The position numbers and the translations under genes are program-made. Positions 45,501-57,014 of a stretch of DNA of 64,000 nt are shown piece after piece; the first letter of the stretch is position 1; every line of letters begins with the position of its first letter. This stretch comes from Branchiostoma belcheri (Eukaryota > Chordata > Leptocardii > Amphioxiformes > Branchiostomatidae): NCBI RefSeq assembly GCF_001625305.1, contig NW_017802713.1:2857579-2921578 (forward strand). Reading direction: 5' to 3'. The notes beneath the pieces were generated by a model. It was given only the letters and a program-made list of their open reading frames with translations, had not been told where the DNA came from and made no database searches.

Positions 45501-46717
45501 AGGTGGATAGAAAACTTTGACAAGTTGCAGGACCTGTTTGAGCTTCCCTGGTTCGTCATGTTCCTGATAAGGTCAGCCAAGGGCAAGATCAAGAAGACCC
45601 TGTGGGCTCACGGCATCGGGCGCCACACCAAGGATGACCTCCGAGGCATCATCGAAAAAGATCTCAGGGCCATCTCAAACTTTCTGGGTATGCTCTAACT
45701 TACACGTACAGTCAAACTTGTCTCAGACAATGTGACCCAAAGCTGTCTTCTCTGACAAGTGGGGCCTTCTTATACATAAAAGGCCACACCGACTTAATTT
45801 TATGGATGACATCCGCGCGCGCATTGATTTTCGCCTGTTCTTAAAAAAAAAGAAAAAAAATGTCACATCCAGCGAAGCTCTGGCCTGGCTCTAGGCCTGG
45901 GTAGTCCATGGTAGTTAGCGACAATACAATACGCTGGGCACGCAGGCTACCGAAGCTTCACGACTCAAGAACTCGATTCATAAATTCCGCAAAAAGCCAG
46001 CATGTGCTGGCTTGTCGTATACTTCACCATGTGTTGGCGCAAATTCACAATACCAGCTTTGAATTCCTGTGGTTTAGTAGCAATTTTTTTTTTGGCCAAA
46101 TTTTTTTTTAATTCGCCCGTGCGCACTAGTTTGGGGGTCTTCAAAGGATGTCATCCATAAAATTAAGTCGGTTTGGCCTAACAGCCTCCAGTTTAATTCC
46201 AGTTTAATTCCGGACTAATTCCCATTTCTCAACAACCTTAAGTCTAGATGGGCTAATATATTGTAAACTGTAAGTAATAATAAAGTAATGTAAGACATAT
46301 GTATACATAGCAGTCATTGAGAACCCCTTGGGGATTAACCCAATTCTGCAGAATTCTGCACAGAAGGAGGAAAAGAATTCTGTCAGAGGAAAACCAAATT
46401 TCTTGTTTTTCTAAAATCTGAGGCAAAAATTAATGTGTGCGCTGATGTCATCCATAAAAATTACTTGCTGTGGCCTTATCTATTTCTTTTTGTTTTTTTC
46501 AGGTACCAAACCCTATCTGATGGGAGAGGAGCCTACTGAGGTGGATGCAGCAGTTTTCGGTCAGCTGTCAGAGATTGTTTGGGCAACATCCGGGTCCTAC
46601 CTGCACAGGATAGTCACTGTGGACTGTCCCAACCTGCTGGCCTACTGCAACCGTATCAAGGACCGCTATTGGTCAGACTGGGATCAGCTGACCAACAAAA
46701 CCAAGAAGGACCAATGA
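42538..46717 (+). CDS. FAXC-like (failed axon connections) protein, copy B (spliced)
   Basis: Predicted exons are 42538-42745, 43693-43829, 44252-44418, 45485-45687 and 46503-46717, giving 309 aa. Gene structure and phases equal copy A. Exon 3 is identical to copy A at every base I compared, and exons 1 (3' part) and 5 are almost identical. Exon 2 (KVYLHAPPPV, FEHMYGRS) and exon 4 (LVEDRWIENFDKLQDLFELP, MFLIRSAKGKIKKT) are clearly diverged at the protein level. The fold and likely role are as for copy A. The exon 3 donor is GTACTA rather than the GTATGT of copy A, a weak site. Introns carry a SINE body, a LINE 3' end and MITEs. The gene is intact by sequence; expression is unknown. Confidence 0.86.
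43928..44003 (+). repeat. SINE fragment (B-box plus body)
   Basis: CCCGGGTTCGAGTCCTGACA (B-box-like) is followed by GCCCTTGGGAAAGGCACTTT and ACGACTTTCCTCACTT. The same body occurs at 54925-54988 and, inverted, in the SINEs at 10619 and 14986. Confidence 0.65.
45125..45425 (-). mobile_element. LINE 3' end fragment
   Basis: It matches 60735-61060 (RT C-terminus and tail): CACACCAGCTTCGCAGGCA, GGCGGCAGCT, TTTAAAGCT, CTCAATTCTTGGTTGATA and TTCTTTTCTGGGCTGGTAT. Frameshifted and 5'-truncated. It lies in FAXC copy B intron 3. Confidence 0.75.
45781..46179. mobile_element. MITE with about 34-bp terminal inverted repeats
   Basis: The left terminus AGGCCACACCGACTTAATTT + TATGGATGACATCC is inverted at the right terminus as GGATGTCATCCATAAAATTA + AGTCGGTTTGGCCT. 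About 399 bases with no transposase frame. It lies in FAXC copy B intron 4. Related element at 25949-26375. Confidence 0.85.
46429..46476 (+). repeat. Solo MITE end next to a splice acceptor
   Basis: TGTGCGCTGATGTCATCCAT and AAAAATTACTTGCTGTGGCCT match the family termini. The end lies 24-25 bases before the AG (46501-46502) of FAXC copy B exon 5, so it may supply the branch-point region. Confidence 0.65.
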
Positions 46718-46719
46718 AG

Positions 46720-47995
46720 ACTTGTCTCTGTCATTGAGATTTTCATTCCAATTCTTCTTTTTATTCCAAGCCTCATTTGATAAAGAAAAAATTACCCCAA
46801 GTCCTGTAATGCTGAGGTCACATTTCCTAACCAGGGCCCAGCCGGGGAGTCTAATGGAACATAAAGTATGATATAAAGGAGAACAAAGCACAAATAAGTT
46901 GAAAGAGTTCATAATGGGAACTATTTGCTTATATTATTGATATAAATTGTTGATTTGTCGTTACTCAAAACAGCCCGGCTGGGCCCTGGTTTGGAAATGT
47001 GACCTCAGCAAAACACAGAAATTGTTATTTGTGTGATCATTAGAATTTCTAATAGTTTTAGGTGTTTGTTACATTTGGTATTTTTAAACTCTAAATTTGA
47101 CATGGTGATGGGAAAATCAGGGTGTATTGGTACAGAAGGAGGGCATTTTATACAGTACAAAGTAAAAAAGTAAGTAAAAAATTAACTACATGTACATGTA
47201 GGTGTCGAAAACACTAGTCTAATGGGTAGAAGTCTTTCTTTGGAGGTTGTAGGTTTTAACTGGAGTCTGTTCATACACATGTATATGTACATGTATCAAT
47301 GGTACATTTTGCTATGCCTACATGTAGTACTCAGCACTTTATATATGAAACAGAGTGTCAAGTTTTTTGACCACCTTTAAAATTAATTTCGAGCTGAGTA
47401 TAGTAGAGCATGTTTAATAGTATACATGCACAAAACTGGTTTTGTATCAAAGCTGCATTATGTAACAGTAGCATTATGTAACTTATGAGTATGTTTAAAA
47501 GCTAGAAACACAGATGTCAGCCATGTTTGTTTACACTGGTAGTTTGTGGTGGCACCACAAACTGAGTGCGCCTGGTGTGGATTGTTTTATCGCCAACCAT
47601 AAATGTTATATATGTGAGATAATGGCACAAATATGTTCAAAGTGGAAGTAAATAACAATCACATAAAGATTTTTCAATTAAAGTTTAATTGCACATAAAT
47701 TTCCATGATTTGTTCAGATTATGAGTTGCTGAGTTCATACAATTCTGAAAAAAATGTCAAGCAGAGATATAATGCACGTAATAGATTTTAAGATGTCATT
47801 TAGATATATGAGAAATTAACTGTATGGATTTAATGCAGGCTAAATTATAGAAAATATGTTGCAAATTGTTGCCTCATGAATTTTTATGATCATTTCGGTG
47901 GCCTTATTAATACACAGTGCAATTTGCTGTATATTTTCAATCAACCCAATAAAAGTAACTTATACTACTTTTTTTCTGTCTGCGTGCCATTATAT
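46720..47995. other. FAXC copy B 3' flank, no gene seen
   Basis: No supported exon. A TGTGGTGGCACCACAAAC repeat copy lies at about 47540-47680. An inverted pair GAGGTCACATTTCC..CCAGGGCCCAGCCGGG and CCCGGCTGGGCCCTGG..GGAAATGTGACCTC at about 46813-46850 and 46972-47005 makes a foldback of about 190 bases. Confidence 0.6.
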
Positions 47996-47999
47996 AATT

Positions 48000-48122
48000 A
48001 TATCCCGTCAGGAAGCCCAAAATCTAATTTATTTGTCTCAAGACCAGCCAACCTACTAGATCAATATAATCCATCCAAACCTTATCGATGTTTACATCCA
48101 CATACACAGACGGACACGCGCG

Positions 48123-48161
<39 letters not shown>

Positions 48162-48162
48162 T
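48000..48162 (+). repeat. Repeat family fragment ending in (CG)n(CA)n
   Basis: GCCCAAAATCTAATTTATTT, CAACCTACTAG and AATCCATCCAAACCTTATCG match the 3' part of the family at 30958-31060. It ends in (CG)6 then (CA)n to 48160. Confidence 0.7.
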
Positions 48163-48444
48163 TTATTCTCTTATTATGTTTGATTTACCTTATGTACCTG
48201 TACTTATTTTGTGAGATCTTGGTTCATTATGTACAGATTTGTTTATTTGCAATTACGATCTGTTATGAGTTCACTTATTTGTTCACCATTATTGTATATA
48301 GCCTACCTTTATTTGTGTTCATATTTTGTTTGGATTCTGTTATCTGTACCTTTGATTCTCTTTTGTTTATGTATAACTTATTGAAACGGTGTCGTATAAG
48401 CCCACACGGGCTGGGCGCCGGATAGCGCACGACACGGAAATAAA

Positions 48445-48540
48445 GTTTCATTCATTCATTCGCACACATGCACACACGCACGACACACACAACGCACAGA
48501 CACACATACATCACACACAAACACACACACACACACACCA
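48445..48540. repeat. CA-rich microsatellite
   Basis: Imperfect CACACA/CACACG repeats after an ATTCATTCATTC stretch. The preceding CACGACACGGAAATAAAGTT looks like a repeat or LINE tail with AATAAA. Confidence 0.8.
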
Positions 48541-48805
48541 ATAAGCTTGTCAACGGTAAATCTCGAGACAAGATCCTACCGTCCTTTATGTTTGCCAAGA
48601 GGTCTTGCAGTTGTTTACAACCTTGGGTCGGTGGGGAGAGGGGAGAGTAGTCAAGCGTAACGTCTGCGCTAACAATTAGTAACATAACTACTGTAGACAG
48701 GTTATTGTTTTTTTTACTATAAACTACAAATTTAGACATTATAGTTTTTGCGTTAGTCAGCAGAGATTTAGTACATGTAGCCCTTTAGAAAAGAAGTTTA
48801 GCCAC

Positions 48806-49290
48806 TTATGGTCTCATTCATGTATTACTCCGAGTGTACCTAAAAGAGTACCAAGTCAAAAACTAAACGGCTGTATGAATGAGTGTTTTTATTGGTGAGA
48901 ATTTTCCCTTTAGCCATCCCAACTGATGTAAAACGTCAAAGCGGTGAAAGCTTGTTTGTAACTGATGAAATTAGGACATAATTGTCGGCAGCCGCGCGCT
49001 AGGTCGGACGTGCACAGTCCAGTGTTGTGAGTTGTGCGGTCGTAGGTTTGCAGCGCGGGAGGGCCTCTTGCGGGCAGCCGCTAGTTGCAGTTTGTAATTC
49101 CCATAAAAGGGGTTTGTGTGTATAGAAGTCGTTGGCAATTTTTTTATGAGACGTAGAGTAAGTGTGCTTAACATAGCATGAAAGATATCAATTGATTTGT
49201 TGTAGGATCATAGGGAACACGGTCTCGTAAGTCACTCATTAATGCATGGTTTCTAATGTATGGAAAAAAACTCATGAATGAGACCTTATA
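48806..49290. repeat. Possible MITE with TGGTCTCATTCATG inverted ends
   Basis: TATGGTCTCATTCATG (about 48810-48825) is inverted as CATGAATGAGACCTTATA (about 49273-49290). About 480 bases with no frame of interest between. Confidence 0.45.
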
Positions 49291-49849
49291 CGCTGCAGTT
49301 GAATGCACCTGATGTAACCAGACGCCCTGGCAAAATGTCAACAGATCCGTTTCGTCACCCCAGTTCGGAGGTCAGGGTCAGCCGTAGTTGTTGACTGGGA
49401 GTGAATGAATACCTGCCATTCAGACCCACCTTAAGGCTGATTTTTTCACGTTTTGTGGTGACCGTGACGACTAAAGGTGAGGAAAAGTGGTCGTTTCGAG
49501 ACTTATTGTTTCTAAGGTCTCAAAACGACAACTCCACGATAGTGTTAAACGTTACAGACATAGAGTGGAAAGAGTGGAAAGGCTACCCACAACAAGCATA
49601 ACATTTATAGGCGTGGCTTTGTGTTACCTTTACGGTAAGACTTCTGTGATCAACTTATCTATCTGACGAAGCCCGGAAGCTATCAGGAATTGGTGGATGA
49701 TGGGGGGGGGGAGTCGAGAATTACATACTGATACTTCCCTGAAGTCTGAAATCAAGGGATATTCTAGTGAAGTTACGTGGCTTCGTGTGCTCGCATTTTC
49801 AATCAAACGCACCATGTCACTCCTACTCCGAGTTCTTGAAAAGTCCCTG

Positions 49850-50140
49850 TCACGCAAAGCCGGATATGGTCTACCGAACATAGCCGAACTACCGCCGTGG
49901 TTTAAAGGAGTAGGTCTGGGGCAAGGTCGGCTGGTGTTCGGCCAGGTCGGCTACTGTGTTCGGCTGTGCCAGCCTTAAGTTTAAAAAATCGTTAACGTTT
50001 CAAACATTCGGGCGGGTGTTTACAAGAGGCTCGGCCAGGATTGGCTGGTAGTAGGTAGGCCGTGAAATTTAACCCAAATTTGACCCCATTTCGATTCGAT
50101 TAGAAAGATTGCTCCTCCCAAACTTCAGTTCGGGGGGTGG
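49850..50140 (-). repeat. GGTTGGCTGAAGTTCGGGA dispersed repeat, inverted copy
   Basis: TTCGGCCAGGTCGGCTACTG, TTCGAAACATTCGG-like and CCAAACTTCAGTTCGGGGGG motifs are minus-strand versions of the family at 40385. Confidence 0.5.
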
Positions 50141-50177
50141 GGGTTCTGAATGTGTGACACTGGGGCTTCACTGTTAC

Positions 50178-50840
50178 AACTAGAGTTCCAAGACCTCATG
50201 CCTTCGACAAATGATGTTAACCTTTACGACTGACAAATTATGAATGTTTCACATTGATTATGGAAATAATATCCTCACTTGCAATTATATCCTTTGATCA
50301 TATTTTCCATCCAATGACAGTCTTATCTTAAACAAAGAGGGCTATTCTAGCATTTCCTCATCACCATTTTAATTGTTTTATCACAGAACCCAGCAAATAT
50401 ATAGACTTCTGTCATTAATTATGTAAATTAGATCATGATTTGCATAATCGTCATCTAATTAGGTCAAGCATCACTTAAGCTACCGAGATACCAAAAATAA
50501 CAACAATCCGTCAACCGGTTCTTGAGCTATCCTTCTTCAAACATTTTCAAACAAATGCCTCTGCATTTCCCAAACAAGCTGCTACGGGGTGCAAACTTAC
50601 GGCACTTTTTTGTGAGCACAAGAGCTACCTACCATCTAAAAATCATGACCCTAGCACGTCCATATCACGAAATGTAAAAACCAGAAGTTTCGCTGCAGTA
50701 CGTTCTAATTCAATGACGTGGGGACCCCCCACGAACCCCATATCCGAACTTGAACTTGGTATTTTCAATGGTAACTTGCCAACTAAAAAACATGAACATC
50801 CATTTAAAGATTCTCGAGTTATCTTGTCCACAAGAGAAAA
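50178..50840 (+). repeat. Large copy of the AGAGTTC/microsatellite repeat family
   Basis: It starts AGAGTTCCAAGACCTCATGCC, contains ATTATGTAAATTAGATCATG and TTTGCATAATCGTCATCTAA, CAAACAAGCTGCTACGGGG and AGAAGTTTCGCTGCAGTACG. It is about 90% or more alike to 52370-52800 by eye. No coding capacity. Confidence 0.75.
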
Positions 50841-50949
50841 CACAAAAAAGAGTTGCCATACGTAAGACGACCGTGCGAGTAGGAGAGTCTTCCATAGATG
50901 GTAGAAACTCCAACAAAATGCAATTATGGCATGCGCTTTATACTAGATA

Positions 50950-52250
50950 ATTAAAAACAATATACATGTAGTTGACCAGTTCCAGTTTTGAAATCTCATG
51001 ACATGCTAGGGTGACAAAATTTGGAAAATAAGCTTATGTAGCTCTTTTTGGTTGGGAAAAGTGACGTGAGTAGTTTAAAAATATGCGCCAAAACGCTGTT
51101 TTCCACGGCTGCATATATTAGCCAGATTTTGTAAACATACATACAATTTAAAGAACCTTAAGTGAAAATATATATTTCTTTGCAAATTAATTGTACCTTT
51201 TGAGCTCGATCCAACAACGTCATTGAATCCTGCATATGAGTTACAACTTACTAGTACTCAAAAAAGTTGTATACCATGTATTTCTTATGCGGTTTCCCAC
51301 ACTTGACCTTGAATCTATTTTGATATACAGTACTAACTTGTCAGGGCTGTTTTCAGAGTAGCTGAGACTCTTGTTATTATAGGACACTTCATTGGTACTG
51401 TTCAAACAAACATCTCTACACCCTGCCAGTGTTATTGTTATCTTACCCTAGTTCACCCTATCTGTTATCTTAACCTACATGTACTACATAGAACAACACG
51501 CCTGCATGTGAAAACCCACAACCTACTAGACACTCCAAACACCTATGTTGCTTCAACAAACAACTCTTTACCCTGGAAATGGTGTGGAAGTGTCCTACAA
51601 TACCTTCCTATGTGGTTTTGTGCCCAAAAAAAAAGCAAGACAACAAATAATTCTTTAAGTGGCTCAAATATCGCACATCTTTTTAAACTACACACGTACA
51701 TGTAGCTAGTAATGTTAAACTTACCATATACATGTACTAGTAAATACATGCACTTTAAAGGCTGTGTCATCGTCCACTAATTACATGTAGTTTAACAGGC
51801 ACTTGTTATGCAGTTTCCAACACTTGACCTTGAACCTATTTTTGATTTACAGTACTACCTTGTCAGGACTGTTTCCTGGATAGCTTCGATTGTTAAAGGA
51901 ACACTTGACGGTTACTGTTATCTCAACAAACAACTCTACACCCTTGCTGTGCTATTGTTAGCGTAACCTACTTAACCCAACTATGCTGTTGTTAGTTTAA
52001 CCAACTACATAAAAGGACAAAGACTTCGCCTACACTTTAAAGATGTGCAAACAAAATGTCCTTAGGCTATTACACGTACTCACAACCTACTACAGACTCC
52101 AAATTTTAAACCCTCAATCTAAACCCCTTAACCTATTCACAAAATTTTTTTTAAATTCCTATTCTACAGCTTCAACTACTGAAAAACTAACAATCACCAA
52201 AAGCCCACTACGTAACTACAGTATGAAAGACATTTAGATTTCTCTTATCA
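50950..52250. other. Intergenic, no gene seen
   Basis: AT-rich. Two diverged direct copies of an ACTTGACCTTGAA..CTATTTTTGAT..GTCAGGACTGTTT segment start near 51299 and 51821 and suggest an old local duplication. No supported exon. Confidence 0.5.
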
Positions 52251-52254
52251 AGTA

Positions 52255-52800
52255 ATCAAATTGGGTCACAATTTACATAATTAATATCTGTTAATGTTCC
52301 TCTTCCTCTTGATTAAATATGCCACCATTTTAATTGTTCTATTATGTAAGGCAGCAGATTTATAGACTTTTGTCATTCATTATGTAAATTAGATCGTGAT
52401 TTGCATAATTGTCATCTAATTAGGTCAAGCATCACTTAAGCTACCGAGATACCAAAAATAACAACAATCCGTCAACCGGTTCTTGAGCTATCCTACTTCA
52501 AACATTTTCAAACAAATGCCTCTGTATTTCCCAAACAAGCTGCTACGGGGCCCAAACTTACGGCACTTCTTTCTGAGCACGAGAGCTACCTACCATCTAA
52601 AATCATGACCCTAGCACGTCCATATCACGAGATTTAAAAACCAGAAGTTTCGCTGCAGTACTTTCTAATTCAATGACGTGGGGACCCCCCACGAAGCCCA
52701 TATCCGAACTTGACCTTGGTATTGTCAATGGTAACTTGCCAACTAAAAATAATGAACATCCATTTAAGGATTCTCGAGATATCTTGATGACAAGGAAAAA
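52255..52800 (+). repeat. Second large copy of the AGAGTTC/microsatellite family
   Basis: It shares with 50390-50830 almost every block (TCAAGCATCACTTAAGCTAC, ATCCGTCAACCGGTTCTTGA, GGGGACCCCCCACGAA). It lies directly upstream of the SLC6-like gene. Confidence 0.75.
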
Positions 52801-53042
52801 ACACCAAAAACCAAGGTCAACTACAGTGACTTAGGAACCCCCCACGAAGCCCATTTTTAGCCTTGACAATGGCCACCCCTAAATCAACCTGCCTGCCAAA
52901 AATCGTGAACCTCGGACCTTGCCTTCAAGAGTTATCGTGCCTAATCTGCCAAACAGTGCAAACCCGATTTCATAACCTTCTCCGAAGGCATAGCCTTCAG
53001 TCGAAGGCAATAATGTATAATTATATATTTACAGAGAACAAC

Positions 53043-56000
53043 ATGGCGTCGCCACCTCGAACGGAAACAAGTCCTTCCGTCGAGCCCATGCACACCTTCC
53101 CTACACACGTGGTTGTCATGACAACAGACAACACGGACAGTGCTCCGAGCTGCTGTTGCTGTGACAACGGCTGCGAGGAGGAGAACGAGGAGCGCGGGAA
53201 CTGGTCCTGTAACTTTGAGTCCATCCTGGCGAGCATCAGCTGTGCTATCGGCCCGGGGTATCTGTGGGTGATGCCAATCGTGATTTCCAGAAACGGAGGG
53301 GGTACGTATACGGAGGTTGCAGACTAGGGGTACAACAACTATAGAATATATTTAAAAAATGTGAAGTATATTCTTCCCGTATTCTAAAGTGTATTCTTCC
53401 TGTATATTAAGATTCTGAAGAAAAGCATGGTATAAATATAGTCAGTCAAATTTTATTATTTTTTATAGACCACACCGTCATGATGTAAATTTAGTAACAA
53501 GTGGCTGTACATTATGTTCGTATGTATAGGTAGAAGTAAAGTTTAAACTAGAGTTCGCCGATCTCATACCTTCGCCAAATGATGTTAACCTTTATGACTG
53601 ACAAAATATAGATTATTCCCGGGGCCCCCTGATTATAAAAATAGGATCCTCATTTGCATAAATTAATAGTATATCAGTTGATGACTGTGGATGACTGGTT
53701 GAGTTGATCATATTCTCCACCACATAACCCAAATACGGCCTTATGTTTACAAAAAGGACATTCTAGCATTTCCTTATAAATTATGCAAATGAGGCCCTTA
53801 TTGTGTTTACAGACAGACACACACACACACAGAACCACAAACACAGACACACACACACGAACGTTTTTGAAAAATAATCTTCTAGGTAAAGGTAATTATA
53901 TTAGTGCAAAACGGGTAGGTGGAATAAATGGTCCAGTCAGGTAGGCAGAAAATAAGGTCTAATCCCGTATTTGCATCTGTTTAGCGGGTATAACCGCCCC
54001 TTGTCGTAACACACCAGCTTCAGAGTTATACGGCGCGGCGGCAGCTGGTGATAATATTACACCGCACGACTTGTTACACCTAGTCTTTGCACATCTAACG
54101 CTAAACAAGCTTCAAAATCCGTTGCAAAAATGTGTCTCAACATCACCAGGTGTATTCCTGTGGGTGTATCTCGTGGCTCAGATGTTCATCAGTTTTCCCA
54201 TTGTTTACCTGGAGATGGCGCTGGGACAGTACACGTCACAGGGACCGATCCGTGCATGGAGAGGGGTGCCCATACTACAGGGTAAGTCACAGGGAACTAT
54301 CCGTGCATGGAGAGGGGTGCCCATACTACAGGGTAAGTCATAGGAACTCTCCGTGCATGGAGAGGGGTACCCGTTCTACAGGGTAAGTCACAGGAACTAT
54401 CCGTGCATGGAGAGGGGTGCCCTTACTACAGGGTAAGTCACAAGGAACTATCCGTGCATGGAGAGGTGTGTCCATACTACAGGGTAAGTCACAGGGAACT
54501 ATCCGTGCATGGAGAGGGGTGCCCATACTATACAGGGTAAGTCACAGGGAACTATCCGTGCATGGAGAGGGGTGCCCATACTACAGGGTAAGTCACAGGG
54601 AACTATCCGTGCATGGAGAGGGGTGTCCATACTACAGGGTAAGTCATAGGGAACTATCCGTGCATGGAGAGGGGTGCCCATACTACAGGCTAAGTCACAT
54701 GGAATTTTATATATCAGTGTATGCGTCTCTTCATGGTGAATAAACTGATCTTCAGTTTTGTTTTATTTATTTTTGGAATCGCACCAAGTTGTGTTGTGGT
54801 GTTTGTGGTGTTTTGACATAAATCATTAGAATTTGAAACTATATTAACAGTGTTTCTGCTCAAATTTAGAAATGTACAATTTTACAATGTATATGTACAT
54901 TTTGACGGTTGACCTTAAATATTACATGCCACCGATCTTGTGCCCGTGGGAAAGGTACTTTACACGGCTTTCCTCACTTCGCTCAGGAAAAATTGAGTAC
55001 TGTATTGTCCCCTGTGTTGGAGGCGACATTAATATAAATTAAAAAAAAAAAAACTGTGCCGTCACCGGGTCTTGTGATCACATGTTCGAATAGAAAAAAA
55101 TATGACGCTGTAACTTTAACTATTATACCTGAAGCAACAACATGATGGTTACTTGAAATATGTTTTGCAACGTTGTAACTTTCAGGCATCGGGGTCGGAA
55201 TGGCTGTGATGTCGGCCATCTTGTGTATCTACTACAACAGTCTGGTGGCGCAGATACTGTACTACCTGTTCTACGTCACCGGGGACCTGGACAGAGCCAC
55301 ATCGTGTGCCAACGCCTGGAACACTGCTGAATGTGGCACTCTGAGCCGGGCATCAAGCGAGTACGCAAAGTAAGGAAAAAACTGCTATTGTTTGAATCTA
55401 TTGTGATGAATGAGTCTAATTATTATTAGTAAGTAAATTAGTTAGTCTAATTAAGCTAATTGATATAAAAGATTCGCAAATTCAAAACTTTCTCCCAATA
55501 TCAGACTACCCTGGTTGGCTGAAGTTCGGGAACAGTTTAATCAGATTTGGACTACGCCAGTACTTTTTTTAGTTCGATTCCAAACTATTTTGAGTTAAAT
55601 TTTGAGTCTAATTTGACTGCAAAGAACTACCCAATCTACTCCCAAACACCAGCCAACAATAACCGAACCTCCCGTAAACACCCAATTGTTTTAAACACTT
55701 GAAACATTAGGCAGATCGGCAGCCGACGTTGCTCCCGACATAGTCCTAAACATGGTCGAGGTTAATTGGTGGGAGTAGCCTCTACCAGGCTTCGGGACGC
55801 GGCTGGAAAGAGTAGAAATTGGCCACATAGAGAAGTTTATTGCAAATTCGTGCCAAGAATAACTAAAATCTACATGATAAAAGGTAGTTGTCAATAGCTA
55901 TGTCTAAAACTATGTCTAAGGGGTTTGACTTCTCTTTTTTAGACCATGAAAGACGCAATGTCCCACCTTTTGCAAAATTAGTGAGTTTTGGGAAGTTAAA

Positions 56001-56981
56001 AGAAGAATAGAGAGATAACATTCTAGTGGAGTTAGTCAGATAGAGTTTGCCTCACAGGGATACAATTTCTTCATATTTTGATATCTTTTCGATCTACCAG
56101 CCGTTATGTCCTGCAGTTGAGTGATGGCATCGACAACATGGGAGCTGTGCGAGGACCCCTGGCGGGATTCCTCATCCTTGCATGGCTTCTAGTGACAGTC
56201 GCCCTCAGCTTTGGAGCCAAGTCGTTGGGGAAGGTTGTAAAACATTTCAGTGTACCTTTTAATATGTACCATTTCTCTAGCTCTCTTGTTTGAGTTTACA
56301 AAGTAGAATGCAAGGACCGTTATACAAGTAAATTGTGCAATCAAAAGGCCATGGCAGATAACGTTTAAAAAATATACAAGGGAATATGGTAATACAGGCC
56401 TTCTTATCATAGGAAGGATTCGTTCTGTATTATATATGTTGCCATAATTTGCCAGTTCCAGCGAACTAAAGATTGTGTCAACTTTATACGTAAAGTTGGA
56501 TTTAAAAATACGAATTACCAAAAATTGTAGCCACCGATTACGAATTATGTTAAATTCTCAGAGCTGATGATGACTTTACGCTTTGCGGCTAATGTACTAT
56601 TACGGATAACGTTGATTTTTTGAGAGGCTTTCTACGGATTACGAAGACTAATTATAAAAAAGCCTGATTACGCCTTACGAACAATGGCTTGCAGACTAGC
56701 AAAATATGTCCTTTTGCTCCACAGGTTGCCTACGTGACAACTCTCGTTCCCATCGTCCTGATAATAATCATGTTTATCCGCGCCGTGAGTTTGCCGGGCG
56801 CCGCGGAGGGGATGGTCTACTTGTTGGCCCCTGCGTTATCAGTAAGTTGAAATGCACAGATCAGCATAGGATGCATATTGTCTTGGAATTATCGCCCTTT
56901 GCTCTCACAGTATAGACGATATTTTCATGATATATTTTATTACCTCCATGAAAAATGGAGGTATTGTTTTTGGCGCGTCTG

Positions 56982-57014
<33 letters not shown>

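Noticed and set aside
54232-54692. A CRISPR-like array of regular repeats
   Set aside because: The units are contiguous with no spacers, contain a coding exon end and a splice donor, and the genome is animal.
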